A stretch of 22,548 nt of DNA from an uncultured Paracoccaceae bacterium (GTDB taxonomy: Bacteria; Pseudomonadota; Alphaproteobacteria; Rhodobacterales; Rhodobacteraceae). Positions 1-8,400 of the stretch are shown piece by piece. The DNA is taken from contig CAJXHQ010000005.1 in the NCBI GenBank assembly GCA_913054485.1, positions 1 to 22,548 on the forward strand, given 5' to 3'. Within the stretch, counting starts at the first letter, position 1, and the number at the start of each line of letters is the position of its first letter. The notes under the pieces are model-generated. The model searched no databases, was not told the DNA's origin, and was given only the letters and a program-made list of their open reading frames with translations. The translations under genes and the position numbers were made by a program.

Positions 1-134
1 AGCCGAACAAGGTCGCGGATTTTGCGAGCCTGTCACAAAATCCCCTGATTGATCCGGAGCGGCTGGCGCAGACGCAGGTGCTCGAGACCATCCGCAGGGG
101 GCGGACGGTCTATACCGCTGGTGCGCCGGTATGA
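1..134 (+). CDS. C-terminal end of an amidohydrolase-family protein (partial)
   Basis: An open frame enters from the left edge (first full codon at position 3) and stops at TGA 132-134, giving 43 residues. The tail contains NPLIDPERLAQTQVLETIR followed by RGRTVYTAG. This resembles the end of YtcJ/amidohydrolase-3 type metal-dependent hydrolases, in which a D-P-x-R-I/L segment precedes a strand ending in G-R-x-V-Y. No catalytic residues fall inside the window, so the substrate cannot be judged. The stop codon overlaps the start of the next gene by ATGA, which implies one transcript and translational coupling with the MlrC-like protein. The frame and the overlap are seen directly; the family call rests on a short tail. 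Confidence 0.6.
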   Translation, partial: PNKVADFASLSQNPLIDPERLAQTQVLETIRRGRTVYTAGAPV

Positions 135-1621
135 GCCGTAAACGCATCGCCATTGCCGGCTTTCAGCACGAGACCAACTGTTTTGGCGTCACCAAGGCAG
201 GACTGGCAGAGTTCCAAATGGCGGATTCCTGGCCCGGGCTGCTGCAGGGGGCGGACGTCATCGAACAGACCCGCGGCATGAACCTGCCCATCGCCGGCTT
301 TGCGGCGGCGGCCGAAGTCGCGGGGCTGGAGCTGCACCCGATCCTGTGGTGCGCGGCGGAGCCTTCGGCCCATGTGACAGATCATGCGTTTGAGACGATC
401 ACAGGTATGATCCTCGACGGGCTGCGCTGCGCCGGGCCGCTGGACGGAGTCTATCTCGACCTGCACGGTGCCATGGTAACCGAAAGCCTGGCCGACGGCG
501 AGGGAGCGATCCTTGCACGGGTGCGCGAGGTGGTCGGGCCGGATACTCCCATTGCTGCCAGCCTCGATCTGCATGCCAACGTTTCTGCCGCAATGGTAGA
601 ACAGGCCGATTTCCTCGCCCTGTTCCGCACCTACCCGCATCTGGATATGGCAGGCACCGGCGTGCGCTGCCTGCCGGTGATGCAACGCCTGTTAGAAGGC
701 ACACGATTCCATAAGTCTTTCCGCCAGGCCCCCTACCTGATCCCGCTTCATGCGCAATACACCGGCGACGGGGCCTGCAAGATGCTCTACGATGCCCTGC
801 CGCCTTTGGAGGCGGGTGGCGTTCTGGCGGATATCGCGCTGGGTTTCACCGCGGCGGATTACCCCGGTACCGGCCCGTCCTGCGTTGCCTATGCCGCCAC
901 ACAAGCGGCGGCGGAGGAGGCCGCAGACGGTATCATTGCACTGTTCGAGGAGCTGGAACCGCAGGTGGAGACCGCGATGCTGCTGCCGCTGCAAGCCGCG
1001 CAGATCGCGCAGATCACCGGCGCGCGGCCCATCGTGCTGGCTGACGTTCAGGACAATCCCGGGGCAGGGGGCACTTCCGACACCACAGGCCTGCTGCAAG
1101 CGCTGATCGGTGGCGGCGTGACTGGCGTTCTGATGGGGTTGTTTCACGACCCCGAGGTGGCGCAACAGGCCCATGAAGCGGGCAGCGGCAGGCGTTTCCG
1201 CGCAGCGCTGGGCGGCAAATCCGGCTTGCCGGGCCAGCAGCCGGTTGCAGCGGACTTCGAGGTTTTGGCGCTGAGCGACGGCATCTGCCGCTACACCGGC
1301 GAGATGTACGGCGGAGGTGTGGCGACCATGGGCAAGACTGCTGCTCTGCGGCTCACCGGCACGGATGCGCAGATTGACCTTGTGGTGACCTCGATCCGAA
1401 ACCAGTGTCTTGATCTCGCGCAGTTCCGCCATATCGGGCTGGAGCCGGCAGGCTACGCAGTGATCTGCGTCAAAAGCACGGTGCATTACCGCGCCGATTT
1501 CGGCGCGATCGCTGCGGAAGTCTTTCCCGTGGCCGCCCCGGGTGCCTTTGCCTGCGCGCTGGAGGAAATCCCCTACCGCAACCTGCCCGCGGGCCGCAGG
1601 ATCTCTCCGGTCCGCGGCTGA
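131..1621 (+). CDS. M81-family (MlrC-like) metalloenzyme
   Basis: The 496-residue product matches the usual length and layout of M81 proteins, named after MlrC of microcystin breakdown. The N-terminus has the family opening (IAGFQHETNCF, about residues 7-18). A central segment has LHGAMVTES (111-119), then DLHAN with Asp146 and His148, then YPHLD with His170; these fit the Asp-x-His...His zinc ligands of the family. The C-terminal domain begins near DNPGAGGTSDTT. Most environmental homologues are not microcystinases, and some are thought to act on cyclic amides or small peptides, so the substrate is open. The start overlaps the stop of the amidohydrolase gene (ATGA) with only a weak ribosome site, so coupled translation is likely. 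Pairing with an amidohydrolase suggests hydrolysis of a cyclic amide or similar nitrogen compound (inference). The gene ends 2 nt before the stop of the convergent flavoprotein gene. Confidence 0.85.
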   Translation: MSRKRIAIAGFQHETNCFGVTKAGLAEFQMADSWPGLLQGADVIEQTRGMNLPIAGFAAAAEVAGLELHPILWCAAEPSAHVTDHAFETITGMILDGLRCAGPLDGVYLDLHGAMVTESLADGEGAILARVREVVGPDTPIAASLDLHANVSAAMVEQADFLALFRTYPHLDMAGTGVRCLPVMQRLLEGTRFHKSFRQAPYLIPLHAQYTGDGACKMLYDALPPLEAGGVLADIALGFTAADYPGTGPSCVAYAATQAAAEEAADGIIALFEELEPQVETAMLLPLQAAQIAQITGARPIVLADVQDNPGAGGTSDTTGLLQALIGGGVTGVLMGLFHDPEVAQQAHEAGSGRRFRAALGGKSGLPGQQPVAADFEVLALSDGICRYTGEMYGGGVATMGKTAALRLTGTDAQIDLVVTSIRNQCLDLAQFRHIGLEPAGYAVICVKSTVHYRADFGAIAAEVFPVAAPGAFACALEEIPYRNLPAGRRISPVRG

Positions 1622-1623
1622 AG

Positions 1624-3669
1624 TCAGATGTCCTTCATCAGGCGCAGCGCGTCATAGATGGCGGCGTGGGTGTTGCGGGCGCTTACCGCATCGCCGATCC
1701 GGAAGAGCGAAAAAGCTCCGTCCGGGTTGCGCATCATGTCCTGCGGGCGGCCTTCGATCAGTGCGTCGTGATCCACCGCGCCGCCGTTGGACGACAGCGG
1801 TTTGAGGTCAAAATACAGTTCGTCCAGCGGCAGGGTTCCGTAGTTCACAACGACCTGGTCATATCGCTGCTGCGACGTCAGATCGCTGTAATCGGTGCCC
1901 AGGGTGGCGGTCAGCTGGTTGCCGTCGCGGGCCACATCCAGCAGCCGCCGGGTGACGGTGAAACGCACGTCCTTCTCTTGCTGCGACCGCATGTAGGGCA
2001 CCAGGTTCATAGCCATAATATCAGGGGAAAACACCCGGTCGGGCGTCATGATCTCTACCTTCGATCCTGCTGCTGCGGCGATCTCGGCGGCCTGCAGGGC
2101 AGGGTGGCCACCGCTTTCATCGTTGATCAGCACCGAGGCGGCGGGTTTCACGCTGCCCGCGATTATGTCCCAGCTTGAGACCACGTTGGGCTGCTCGCAC
2201 TCAGACTCGAACAGTTCGGTATTGGGCAGTCCGCCGGTGGCGACGATGACCACGTCGGGCTCAAGTGCGATGACGTCTCCGGCTTCGGCCCAGGTGTTGA
2301 AACGGAAGGTCACTTCCCGCGCCGCACATTGCGCCATGCGCCAGTCGATGATGCCGATCATCTCCCTGCGGCGCGGGGTCTGCGCGGTCAGCCGCACCTG
2401 TCCGCCGGGATCAGCCTGGGCCTCGAAGACGGTCACCTCATGGCCGCGTTCGGCGGCCACGCGGGCGGCCTCCAGCCCGGCGGGGCCGGCGCCGACAACC
2501 ACCACTTTCTTGCGGGTTTCTGCCGGGGGGATGTCATGCGGCATGGTCAGCTCGCGCCCCGTGGCGGCATTGTGCAGGCAGAGCGCATCGCCCGCCTGGT
2601 AGATCCGGTCCAGGCAATACGTGGCCCCGACGCAGGGCCGGATATCATCCTCGCGGCCCTGCATGATTTTGCGCACAATATGCGGATCGGCCATATGGGC
2701 GCGGGTCATGCCCACCATGTCCAGCTTGCCCTCGGCAACCGCATGGCGCGCCGTGGCCACATCCGGGATGCGGGCGGCGTGGAAGGTGGGCATGCCGGTT
2801 GCAGCGCGGACCCGCCCGGCAAAGTCCAGATGCGGCGCAGAGGCCATGCCCTGTACCGGGATCACGTCTGTCATCGCCGGATCGGTGTGGATGCGGCCGC
2901 GGATCAGGTTCAGGAAGTCCAGCTGGCCGGTGGCGGCCAGCTGCTTGGAGATCGCGATGCCCTCGTCTTCGGTTATGCCGCCCTTTTGCGCCTCATCAGC
3001 GGTGTAGCGGAAGCCGACAATGAAGGCATCGCCGACCCGTTTGCGGATGGCGTCCAGAACCTCCAAGGGGAAGCGCAGGCGGTTGTCCAGCGTGTCGGCA
3101 CCATATGGCCCGCTGAGGTCATTGGTCAGCGGCGACCAGAACTGGTCCAGCAGATGGCCGTAGACCTGCAGTTCGATCCCGTCCATGCCGCCGGCCTGCA
3201 TCCGTTCGGCAGCATCGGCGAAGTCATTGATGATGCGTTCTATATCCCAGTCTTCGATCAGCTTGGGGAAGGCACGGTGGGCCGGCTCGCGGTGTTTTGA
3301 CGAGGATACGGAGGGCAGCCAGTCGCCCTTGTTCCAGCCGGTGCGGCGGCCCAGATGGGTGAGCTGGATCATCACCGCGCAGCCATGTTCGTGACAGCCG
3401 TCTGTGAGCTGGCGGATCCAGGGGACCACCTCGTCCTTGTAGGCCAGGATATTGTTAAAGACCGGCGGGCTGTCGCGGCTGACGGCTGCTGATCCAGCCG
3501 TCATCGCCAGCGCCACACCTGCTTTGGCGCGTTCGGCGTGATAGGCCGCATAGCGCTCCTTCGGCATGCCGTCTTCGGGGTAGGCTGGCTCATGGCTGGT
3601 GGTCATGATCCGGTTCCTCAGGGTCAGATGCTTGAGCTGGAACGGCTGCAGCAGCGGATCGGTCGTCAT
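1624..3669 (-). CDS. TMADH-like FMN/FAD oxidoreductase (dimethylglycine / N-methylproline demethylase type)
   Basis: This 681-residue protein has an N-terminal OYE-like TIM barrel (about residues 5-340), a cysteine-bearing linker (346-364) and a C-terminal dinucleotide-binding module with GAGPAG at 393-398. That is the layout of trimethylamine dehydrogenase and 2,4-dienoyl-CoA reductase. The active-site segment VYGHLLDQFWSP (169-180) carries a Tyr170/His172 pair like that of TMADH-type enzymes, and the overall wording resembles the subfamily annotated as DgcA or N-methylproline demethylase. I infer oxidative N-demethylation of a tertiary amine in the cytoplasm. The linker has Cys346, Cys352 and Cys364, but Ala349 stands where TMADH has its second cluster cysteine. 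An AGGA element lies about 9 nt before the ATG. The gene sits just downstream, on the same strand, of a broken CocE/NonD hydrolase gene, and a decayed paralogue lies at 8540-10240. The family is secure, the substrate is not. Confidence 0.85.
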   Translation of the reverse strand: MTTDPLLQPFQLKHLTLRNRIMTTSHEPAYPEDGMPKERYAAYHAERAKAGVALAMTAGSAAVSRDSPPVFNNILAYKDEVVPWIRQLTDGCHEHGCAVMIQLTHLGRRTGWNKGDWLPSVSSSKHREPAHRAFPKLIEDWDIERIINDFADAAERMQAGGMDGIELQVYGHLLDQFWSPLTNDLSGPYGADTLDNRLRFPLEVLDAIRKRVGDAFIVGFRYTADEAQKGGITEDEGIAISKQLAATGQLDFLNLIRGRIHTDPAMTDVIPVQGMASAPHLDFAGRVRAATGMPTFHAARIPDVATARHAVAEGKLDMVGMTRAHMADPHIVRKIMQGREDDIRPCVGATYCLDRIYQAGDALCLHNAATGRELTMPHDIPPAETRKKVVVVGAGPAGLEAARVAAERGHEVTVFEAQADPGGQVRLTAQTPRRREMIGIIDWRMAQCAAREVTFRFNTWAEAGDVIALEPDVVIVATGGLPNTELFESECEQPNVVSSWDIIAGSVKPAASVLINDESGGHPALQAAEIAAAAGSKVEIMTPDRVFSPDIMAMNLVPYMRSQQEKDVRFTVTRRLLDVARDGNQLTATLGTDYSDLTSQQRYDQVVVNYGTLPLDELYFDLKPLSSNGGAVDHDALIEGRPQDMMRNPDGAFSLFRIGDAVSARNTHAAIYDALRLMKDI

Positions 3670-3723
3670 GGCGGGGCATCCTTGAGGCGGGTTGGCGAGA
3701 CGGGGGCAGGCCCCTGCCGGCAG

Positions 3724-4920
3724 TCAGGAAAGCTTGCGGGCGGTGGAGAAGTTCCACTCCCGGACGGCGATGATTTCTTCGTCCCAGGTGGCGGTGCACC
3801 GGGCCGTGACATGGTAATTGCCTGCATCCGGGGTCACCTCCACCCCGCAAGCGACACGGGCGGTGCCATCAGGGCGCTCATAGGCCATTTCGTGATTAAG
3901 ACGGCAGGCCGCCGAAAGGCAGTCCTCCGGATCGATCCGGAAGGCTGCGCGGGACTCAAAGCCGAAGGTGGTGCCGGTTGCGTGGTAATGCCGCGCGGTC
4001 CAGGGCTGGTGCCAGCCAGTGATCGGCGCCCCGTCCGCCATATGCGGGGCCTTCCGGCGCAGGGGGGGGCGTGTTCCGTCACCTCGTAAGACGCCTGCCC
4101 GGGCAGGGCGCGCACAGCCGGCAGCGGGGTAGCCGGCGCGTCCAGATTGTCATCCAGTGTCAGGTTCAGAATGCCCCAGGTGATCCGCGACGAGGTCCCG
4201 TCCGGCACCACATCGCAGAGCCGGTCACAGAGCTGCCGGCGGGGTGCATCGGTCTGCAAGGTCAGGCTCAGCCCGGCGGCACCATAGAGGTCCAGATCCT
4301 GTTCCAGCGGTGCAGTGTCAAGACAGAGCGAGGCCGCATCGTCTTCGCGCTGGTCCGGCGGCAGGCGTCACAGTGGCGAGGCTGGCGGGCAACCGGGTCA
4401 GGCCCGCAGGGGCGAAATGCCAGGTCTCAGCGCGGGCGGCCGCGGCAGGACTTTCAACCCAGCGCCCGGCGCGGGTATCGATCGCATCCCCTGGTATTTC
4501 GAAGGTGTGCAGTCAGCCGCTGCGCCTGGTGGGTGACCGAACTGTGACGCCAGAGTGCGCCCCGGGCCTTTTCGCGCAGCCAGTGCTCCAGCGGGAAGGA
4601 CAGCGTGTCCAGCCGCTCCTGCCACTGGCTGCGCCAGCCGTCACCGGTATTGGGCGTTGGCGGTGAACCGAGGATCGCAGGCAGGGTTGCGCCCCATTCG
4701 ATACTGTCGGTCAGCAGACAGCCGCCATGTGGTGGATGTCATCCTCGTACCGGTTGTGGGTGGCGCAGACCGCGATGATGGCCTTTAGCGCCTCGGGCGC
4801 GTCAGGTTTGGCCTGCAGGCTCGCCGTGCCGCCCCAGGAGGTGCCGCCCCTTCCGTTGCACCAGGGCTGCGCGGCAAGGCGATTGATCACATACCGGGCG
4901 TCCTCACCCTGCCGGTAAAC
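3724..4920 (-). pseudogene. CocE/NonD-family hydrolase remnant (serine ester/amide hydrolase)
   Basis: Fragments of one protein lie in order on the minus strand but in different frames. From 4920 downward: NRLAAQPWCNGRGGTSWGG with the nucleophile motif G-x-S-x-G, then KAIIAVCATHNRYEDDIHHM. A frame change near 4724 leads to LLTDSIEWGATLPAILGSP and SFPLEHWLREKARGALWRHSS. After a deletion come RAGRWVES and AETWHFAPAGL, then DRLCDVVPDGTSSRITWGIL of the C-terminal beta domain. A second large deletion and a frame change near 4040 precede ITGWHQPWTARHYHATGTTF, and the stop codon is at 3724-3726. An intact homologue has roughly 660 residues; here the first ~100, most of the lid and the core of the beta domain are gone. 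The gene is dead. It probably once preceded the flavoprotein gene 54 bp downstream. The X-Pro-peptidase/CocE-like assignment is strong because several conserved blocks are collinear. Confidence 0.85.
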
Positions 4921-4985
4921 TGTTTAGAAAGCCTATTTCTGCATATTGGCCGTGAATTGACCTTGCCAGCAGAAAGCCGGTTCCA

Positions 4986-5741
4986 ATGCCCCATGCCTCA
5001 TCCCTGTGGTCCAGCCTGCTGATCCTCTGCTTGGCGGCGTCCACTGTGCAGGCCAACAGTTTCACCCTGATCCAAAACGGGTTCTTCGCGCAGCGTGCCT
5101 CCCATACCGAGGGTGCCGCGCCGCTTGTGCCGCGCCGTGCTGCCCTGATTCAGCCGTCCGGCGCCGATGTCAGCCGCGGGGCGGTGCCGTTGCGCACCGG
5201 GGCCGCCAGCCTGTTCCGCGGACGCGCCAGCGGCAGTCTTTTTGCGCCGGTCCTTGCTGTGCCTTCCGCGGCCAAGCAGCTGATGACCCTGATCGCAGGG
5301 GCAGAAGCGGGCAAAGCCGGGTATGATGCCGTGCAGCACGGCGCCCGGACCCGGCCTGCAAGACGTCCGACGGAGATGACAATCGGCGAAATCTATCAAT
5401 GGATTGATGACACGCCGGGGCAACCTCATGCGATCGGGCGCTATCAGCTGATCCCCGCCACATTGCGCCGTCTCGTGCGCCATCAGGACGTGCCGCTCAG
5501 CAAGCGGTTCAGCCCGGATCTGCAAGATCAGCTGGCCCATCAGCTCCTGGAAGAGGCGGGGCTCAGCGACTTCCTGTCCGCTGACATGCAGCGCGGGGAC
5601 TTCATGCTCAATCTGGCGAAGATCTGGGCCGGCCTTCCCACAACAAGCGGCAAATCCTACTACGAGGGCTATGCCGGCAATAGCGCAGTCTACACCTGGG
5701 CCCATTTCGATGCCCGTTTCAAAGAGATCTTTCCAGGCTAG
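4986..5741 (+). CDS. Exported lysozyme-like (muramidase-fold) protein
   Basis: The 251-residue product begins with a clear Sec signal peptide (about residues 1-23, hydrophobic core SLLILCLAAS, likely cleavage after VQA). A low-complexity linker follows to about residue 95. The C-terminal part reads like a phage-type muramidase domain: LMTLIAGAEAGKAGYDAVQ, in which Glu107 is the candidate catalytic acid, then a glutamine-tryptophan segment and AIGRYQLIPATLRRL, matching the G-R-Y-Q-F/L-I-P-x-T block of that fold. I infer periplasmic or secreted peptidoglycan cleavage. The ribosome site is weak (AGAAAG). It stands alone on the plus strand, between a dead hydrolase gene and the convergent CoA-transferase gene, with no phage, secretion-system or lysis partner nearby. 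The fold call is from motif pattern only, and the family might be a small uncharacterised one. Confidence 0.7.
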   Translation: MPHASSLWSSLLILCLAASTVQANSFTLIQNGFFAQRASHTEGAAPLVPRRAALIQPSGADVSRGAVPLRTGAASLFRGRASGSLFAPVLAVPSAAKQLMTLIAGAEAGKAGYDAVQHGARTRPARRPTEMTIGEIYQWIDDTPGQPHAIGRYQLIPATLRRLVRHQDVPLSKRFSPDLQDQLAHQLLEEAGLSDFLSADMQRGDFMLNLAKIWAGLPTTSGKSYYEGYAGNSAVYTWAHFDARFKEIFPG

Positions 5742-5796
5742 GTCAGCGCCCTCTGGTAGCCCTTCTGCGGTCAGAGGCGGCTAGGGGCAACCATGG

Positions 5797-5816
5797 CCTC
5801 CCCTCAATCGGGGAGG
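5797..5816. terminator. Stop-codon hairpin between convergent genes
   Basis: A perfect 7-bp inverted repeat, CCTCCCC - TCAATC - GGGGAGG, lies at the 3' end of the DddD-like gene. On the minus strand the 6-nt loop is GATTGA and contains the TGA stop codon (5804-5806). There is no T-run, so it is not a textbook intrinsic terminator. It lies between two convergent genes and could slow or stop RNA polymerase from either side, or protect the 3' end of the mRNA. A weaker inverted repeat (CCTCTG...CAGAGG, 5750-5777) lies just beside it. Confidence 0.5.
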
Positions 5817-8272
5817 TACTTCTGCGCCCAATGATTGGCCGCAGCGCCAGAGGTGATCATCCGGTCAATGGTCGCCTCCTCCAGGCCGAGGCGGGCCAGA
5901 ACGGTGCGGGTGTGGGCGCCGTATTTCGGCATCCAGGAGGGGATGGTGATTGTGCCGCGCTCCGGGCGGACCGCGTTTGGGGCCACCAGATCGCACCAGC
6001 GGCCCATCGGGTGCTGGTCGTGGCGGATCACCCGGAAAGTGTCTTTAGTCAGGTCGATATCCCCCTCGCTTTCTAGCTGGAGTGCCGCGTCGCGGGTGCC
6101 GTGCAGCGAGCCGAGCCGCACCACCGCGTTGGAAGTGCCGGCAAAACCTGCCTGCCAGAAAGCGACGGGACGGGTGGCAAAGCGCTCTGCCAGGGCTGCG
6201 TGCATCTGCGCTTCGGGAAGGGCTTCAAGATCGCTCAGCTCTGCCCCGGCAGCCAGCGCTGCCCCGCGTTCTGCCGGGGCGGCAAAGAACATCCAGCCGT
6301 CTTCGGCCTGGTAGCAATGGTAGAAGGGGCCCGCGCCCAGGGCCTCGCGGCCCGACGCCTCGTCAAAGGGCGCGCGGCCGTCAAGGTCATACATGAACTC
6401 TGCCTGGATCAGATTGCCGGCCGAGGCCAGCGCGGCGCGGGCAATATCGCCTTCGCCAGTGCGGCCGCGTTTCAACAGGGCAGCACCCAGGGCGGCGCAG
6501 GCGCAAAAGCCGGTCAGCACGTCGATGGTGCCGAAATGCGCGTGTTCTTCCGGCGTGTCCATGCCGCCGCCAAAGCGCAGCATGACGCCGGTGGCCGCCT
6601 GCGCCAGATCATCATAGCCAAGATGGTTGGACTTCGGCCCCTGAAGCGGCCCGCCGAAGGCATCGAGCTGGACCAGGATCAGGCCCGGGTTGATCGCCTT
6701 CAGCCGCTCCGGCGACAGACCCAGTGCGTCGCGCTGCTGATCGGTGCCGTTCATGGTGATTACATCTGCCGCACCGATCAGCCGCGACAGAACCTCCTGC
6801 CCGTCTTCGCTGCGCAGGTTCAGCAGCACGCTTTCTTTGCCACGGTGGGCGTGCATGCCAAAGACAACGGCGTTCCAGGGGTCCACCGAAGGAGAGACCG
6901 GCTGCACCAGCGTCACCTCGGCCCCGAAACGCGCCAGGGTGGAGCCGATGGTCGGCCCTGCAATCACATTGGTCAGGTCCAGTACCTTCAGCCCATCCAG
7001 CCAGCCACCGCTGGCGGCCTCTGCCGCCGGAGCTGCGCGGGGCAATTCGGCCAGCAAGGCCGCCAGATCCGCCGGGCGGGCCGGGTATTTCACAGCAGCC
7101 TCGGCATCCCCGGCAAGCCAGGCGATATTGCCCATCTGGCGCATCTCGCCATGGTCCGGGTCTTCCACCGTCAGCACCAGCCCGGAGGCCAGCGCATGGG
7201 GGTCCTTCAGCCACTCCTGGGTGGAGCGCTGCGCCGTTGCCGGGGCCTTGGCGGCCCCAAACAGCTCCTCCCATTCATGAGCGGGGCGGGTCAGGAAAGC
7301 GGCCTTCATGGCGCTGGATACCCGCGCGCGGTCAGACACCCCCACGGGGTAGCTGCGCACGGACCATTCTGCCGGCCAGCGGGCCTGATCCAGATAGGCG
7401 TCAAAATCAGGCAGCGACCTGGCCAAATGCCCCAGGCCCAGTGTGTCCAGCGCCCGCTCCGGATGACCCTTGATGCTGCAGGCCACCACGTAAAAACCGC
7501 GCCCGTCGGCACAGGGGTAGGTGCGGTAGAACGGATCGAGAAACTCGGACAGTTCCGGGAACTCCAGGTTCATCGGCAGACCCTCTGCCGCGCGCCGTTC
7601 CAGCTCCACCTCGCGGGGGGATTTGTAGCGCTCCGGGTAGTCCTCTATCTGCTGGCAGTTGTAGACCAGACCCTCCAGCAAGGCCGAGGCCAGGGGCACT
7701 TCGATATGTTCCCCGGGGCCGTCTCCGCGGGCCTGCAACGCAAAAAGCACCGACATCGCGCCGAAGGTGGACCCGTAGGCCGAGGCCAGCGCCAGCGGCG
7801 TGAAAGACGGGTTGATCCCCATCAGCCGGCGGTTCAGCCCCATGTCGGTGAACTGCCCGGTGCGCGCCGCAATCACCGCCTCCCAGGCCGCGGTCTCAGC
7901 CAGCTCCGGATCGGTGGAGGCAAAGCCCGGCATCGACAGGGAAACAATGCCGGGATTGACTGCGCGCAGTGCTTGCGCACCGAGCCCCAGGCGCTCCATG
8001 ACGCCGGGGCGGAAATTGTCGATCACGACATCCGCACGTGCCACAAGGGCTTTTGCGGTTTCCAGGCCTGCGGCGGTCTTCAGGTCCAGTTCCAGCACCG
8101 ATTTGCCGCGCGACAGCATCGCGGCGGCCGGCGATTTCATCCGCGGCCCGCCGGGCGGATCCACGCGGATCACCTCTGCCCCCATGTCGGCAAGCATCAT
8201 GCCCACCAGCGGGCCGGCCAGGTATTGGCCGAAATCGAGAACGCGCAAATGAGACAGGGGGCGATCGGTCAT
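5804..8272 (-). CDS. dddD: Fused two-domain class III CoA-transferase, probable DddD (DMSP CoA-transferase/lyase)
   Basis: The frame is open for 833 codons, but the second ATG (8272, MTDRPLSHLRVLDFG) has an AGGA 9 nt upstream and the first has none, so I chose 822 codons. Two CaiB/BaiF domains are joined. The first starts at LRVLDFGQYLAGP and the second at LKVLDLTNVIAGP, about 420 residues later. The second keeps the catalytic-type aspartate in FGTIDVLTGF (Asp584 from this start, Asp595 from the longer one). At the matching place the first domain reads NPSFTPLALASAYG, with no aspartate. A long fused CaiB pair with its active aspartate only in the second half is the known design of DddD, which makes dimethyl sulfide and 3-hydroxypropionate(-CoA) from DMSP; segments such as QFTDMGLNRRLMGINPSF fit my memory of that family. 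The usual partners dddT, dddB and dddC are not in the window, so another fused CoA-transferase for a betaine or carnitine-like acid remains possible. Confidence 0.65.
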   Translation of the reverse strand: MTDRPLSHLRVLDFGQYLAGPLVGMMLADMGAEVIRVDPPGGPRMKSPAAAMLSRGKSVLELDLKTAAGLETAKALVARADVVIDNFRPGVMERLGLGAQALRAVNPGIVSLSMPGFASTDPELAETAAWEAVIAARTGQFTDMGLNRRLMGINPSFTPLALASAYGSTFGAMSVLFALQARGDGPGEHIEVPLASALLEGLVYNCQQIEDYPERYKSPREVELERRAAEGLPMNLEFPELSEFLDPFYRTYPCADGRGFYVVACSIKGHPERALDTLGLGHLARSLPDFDAYLDQARWPAEWSVRSYPVGVSDRARVSSAMKAAFLTRPAHEWEELFGAAKAPATAQRSTQEWLKDPHALASGLVLTVEDPDHGEMRQMGNIAWLAGDAEAAVKYPARPADLAALLAELPRAAPAAEAASGGWLDGLKVLDLTNVIAGPTIGSTLARFGAEVTLVQPVSPSVDPWNAVVFGMHAHRGKESVLLNLRSEDGQEVLSRLIGAADVITMNGTDQQRDALGLSPERLKAINPGLILVQLDAFGGPLQGPKSNHLGYDDLAQAATGVMLRFGGGMDTPEEHAHFGTIDVLTGFCACAALGAALLKRGRTGEGDIARAALASAGNLIQAEFMYDLDGRAPFDEASGREALGAGPFYHCYQAEDGWMFFAAPAERGAALAAGAELSDLEALPEAQMHAALAERFATRPVAFWQAGFAGTSNAVVRLGSLHGTRDAALQLESEGDIDLTKDTFRVIRHDQHPMGRWCDLVAPNAVRPERGTITIPSWMPKYGAHTRTVLARLGLEEATIDRMITSGAAANHWAQKYLPD

Positions 8273-8385
8273 GGGGCAGGATCCTAAGACTGGGTGAAGC
8301 TGCATCCGCAGGGATTCTGGGAAAGCTAGCCTTGAATGCCGCCGGGCTATTGTTCAAATCTGCCAAAACTATTCCGAAAAAGACA

Positions 8386-8400
8386 TGAGGACGTACCTCA
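8386..8400. promoter_or_regulatory. Interrupted palindrome upstream of the DddD-like gene
   Basis: TGAGG-ACGTA-CCTCA is a 5-bp inverted repeat around a 5-nt centre, 114 bp before the chosen start of the DddD-like gene. The stretch 8273-8539 between that gene and the flavoprotein remnant holds no believable coding region, so it must contain the promoter. I could not settle on convincing -35 and -10 boxes. An operator role is a guess from position and symmetry only; short palindromes are common by chance in GC-rich DNA. Confidence 0.25.

Noticed and set aside
6101..8287. A 728-codon open frame antisense to the DddD-like gene
   Set aside because: It mirrors the real gene in GC-rich DNA, has no recognisable domains, is rich in Arg/Gln/His/Gly, and the opposite strand carries clear CaiB motifs along its full length.
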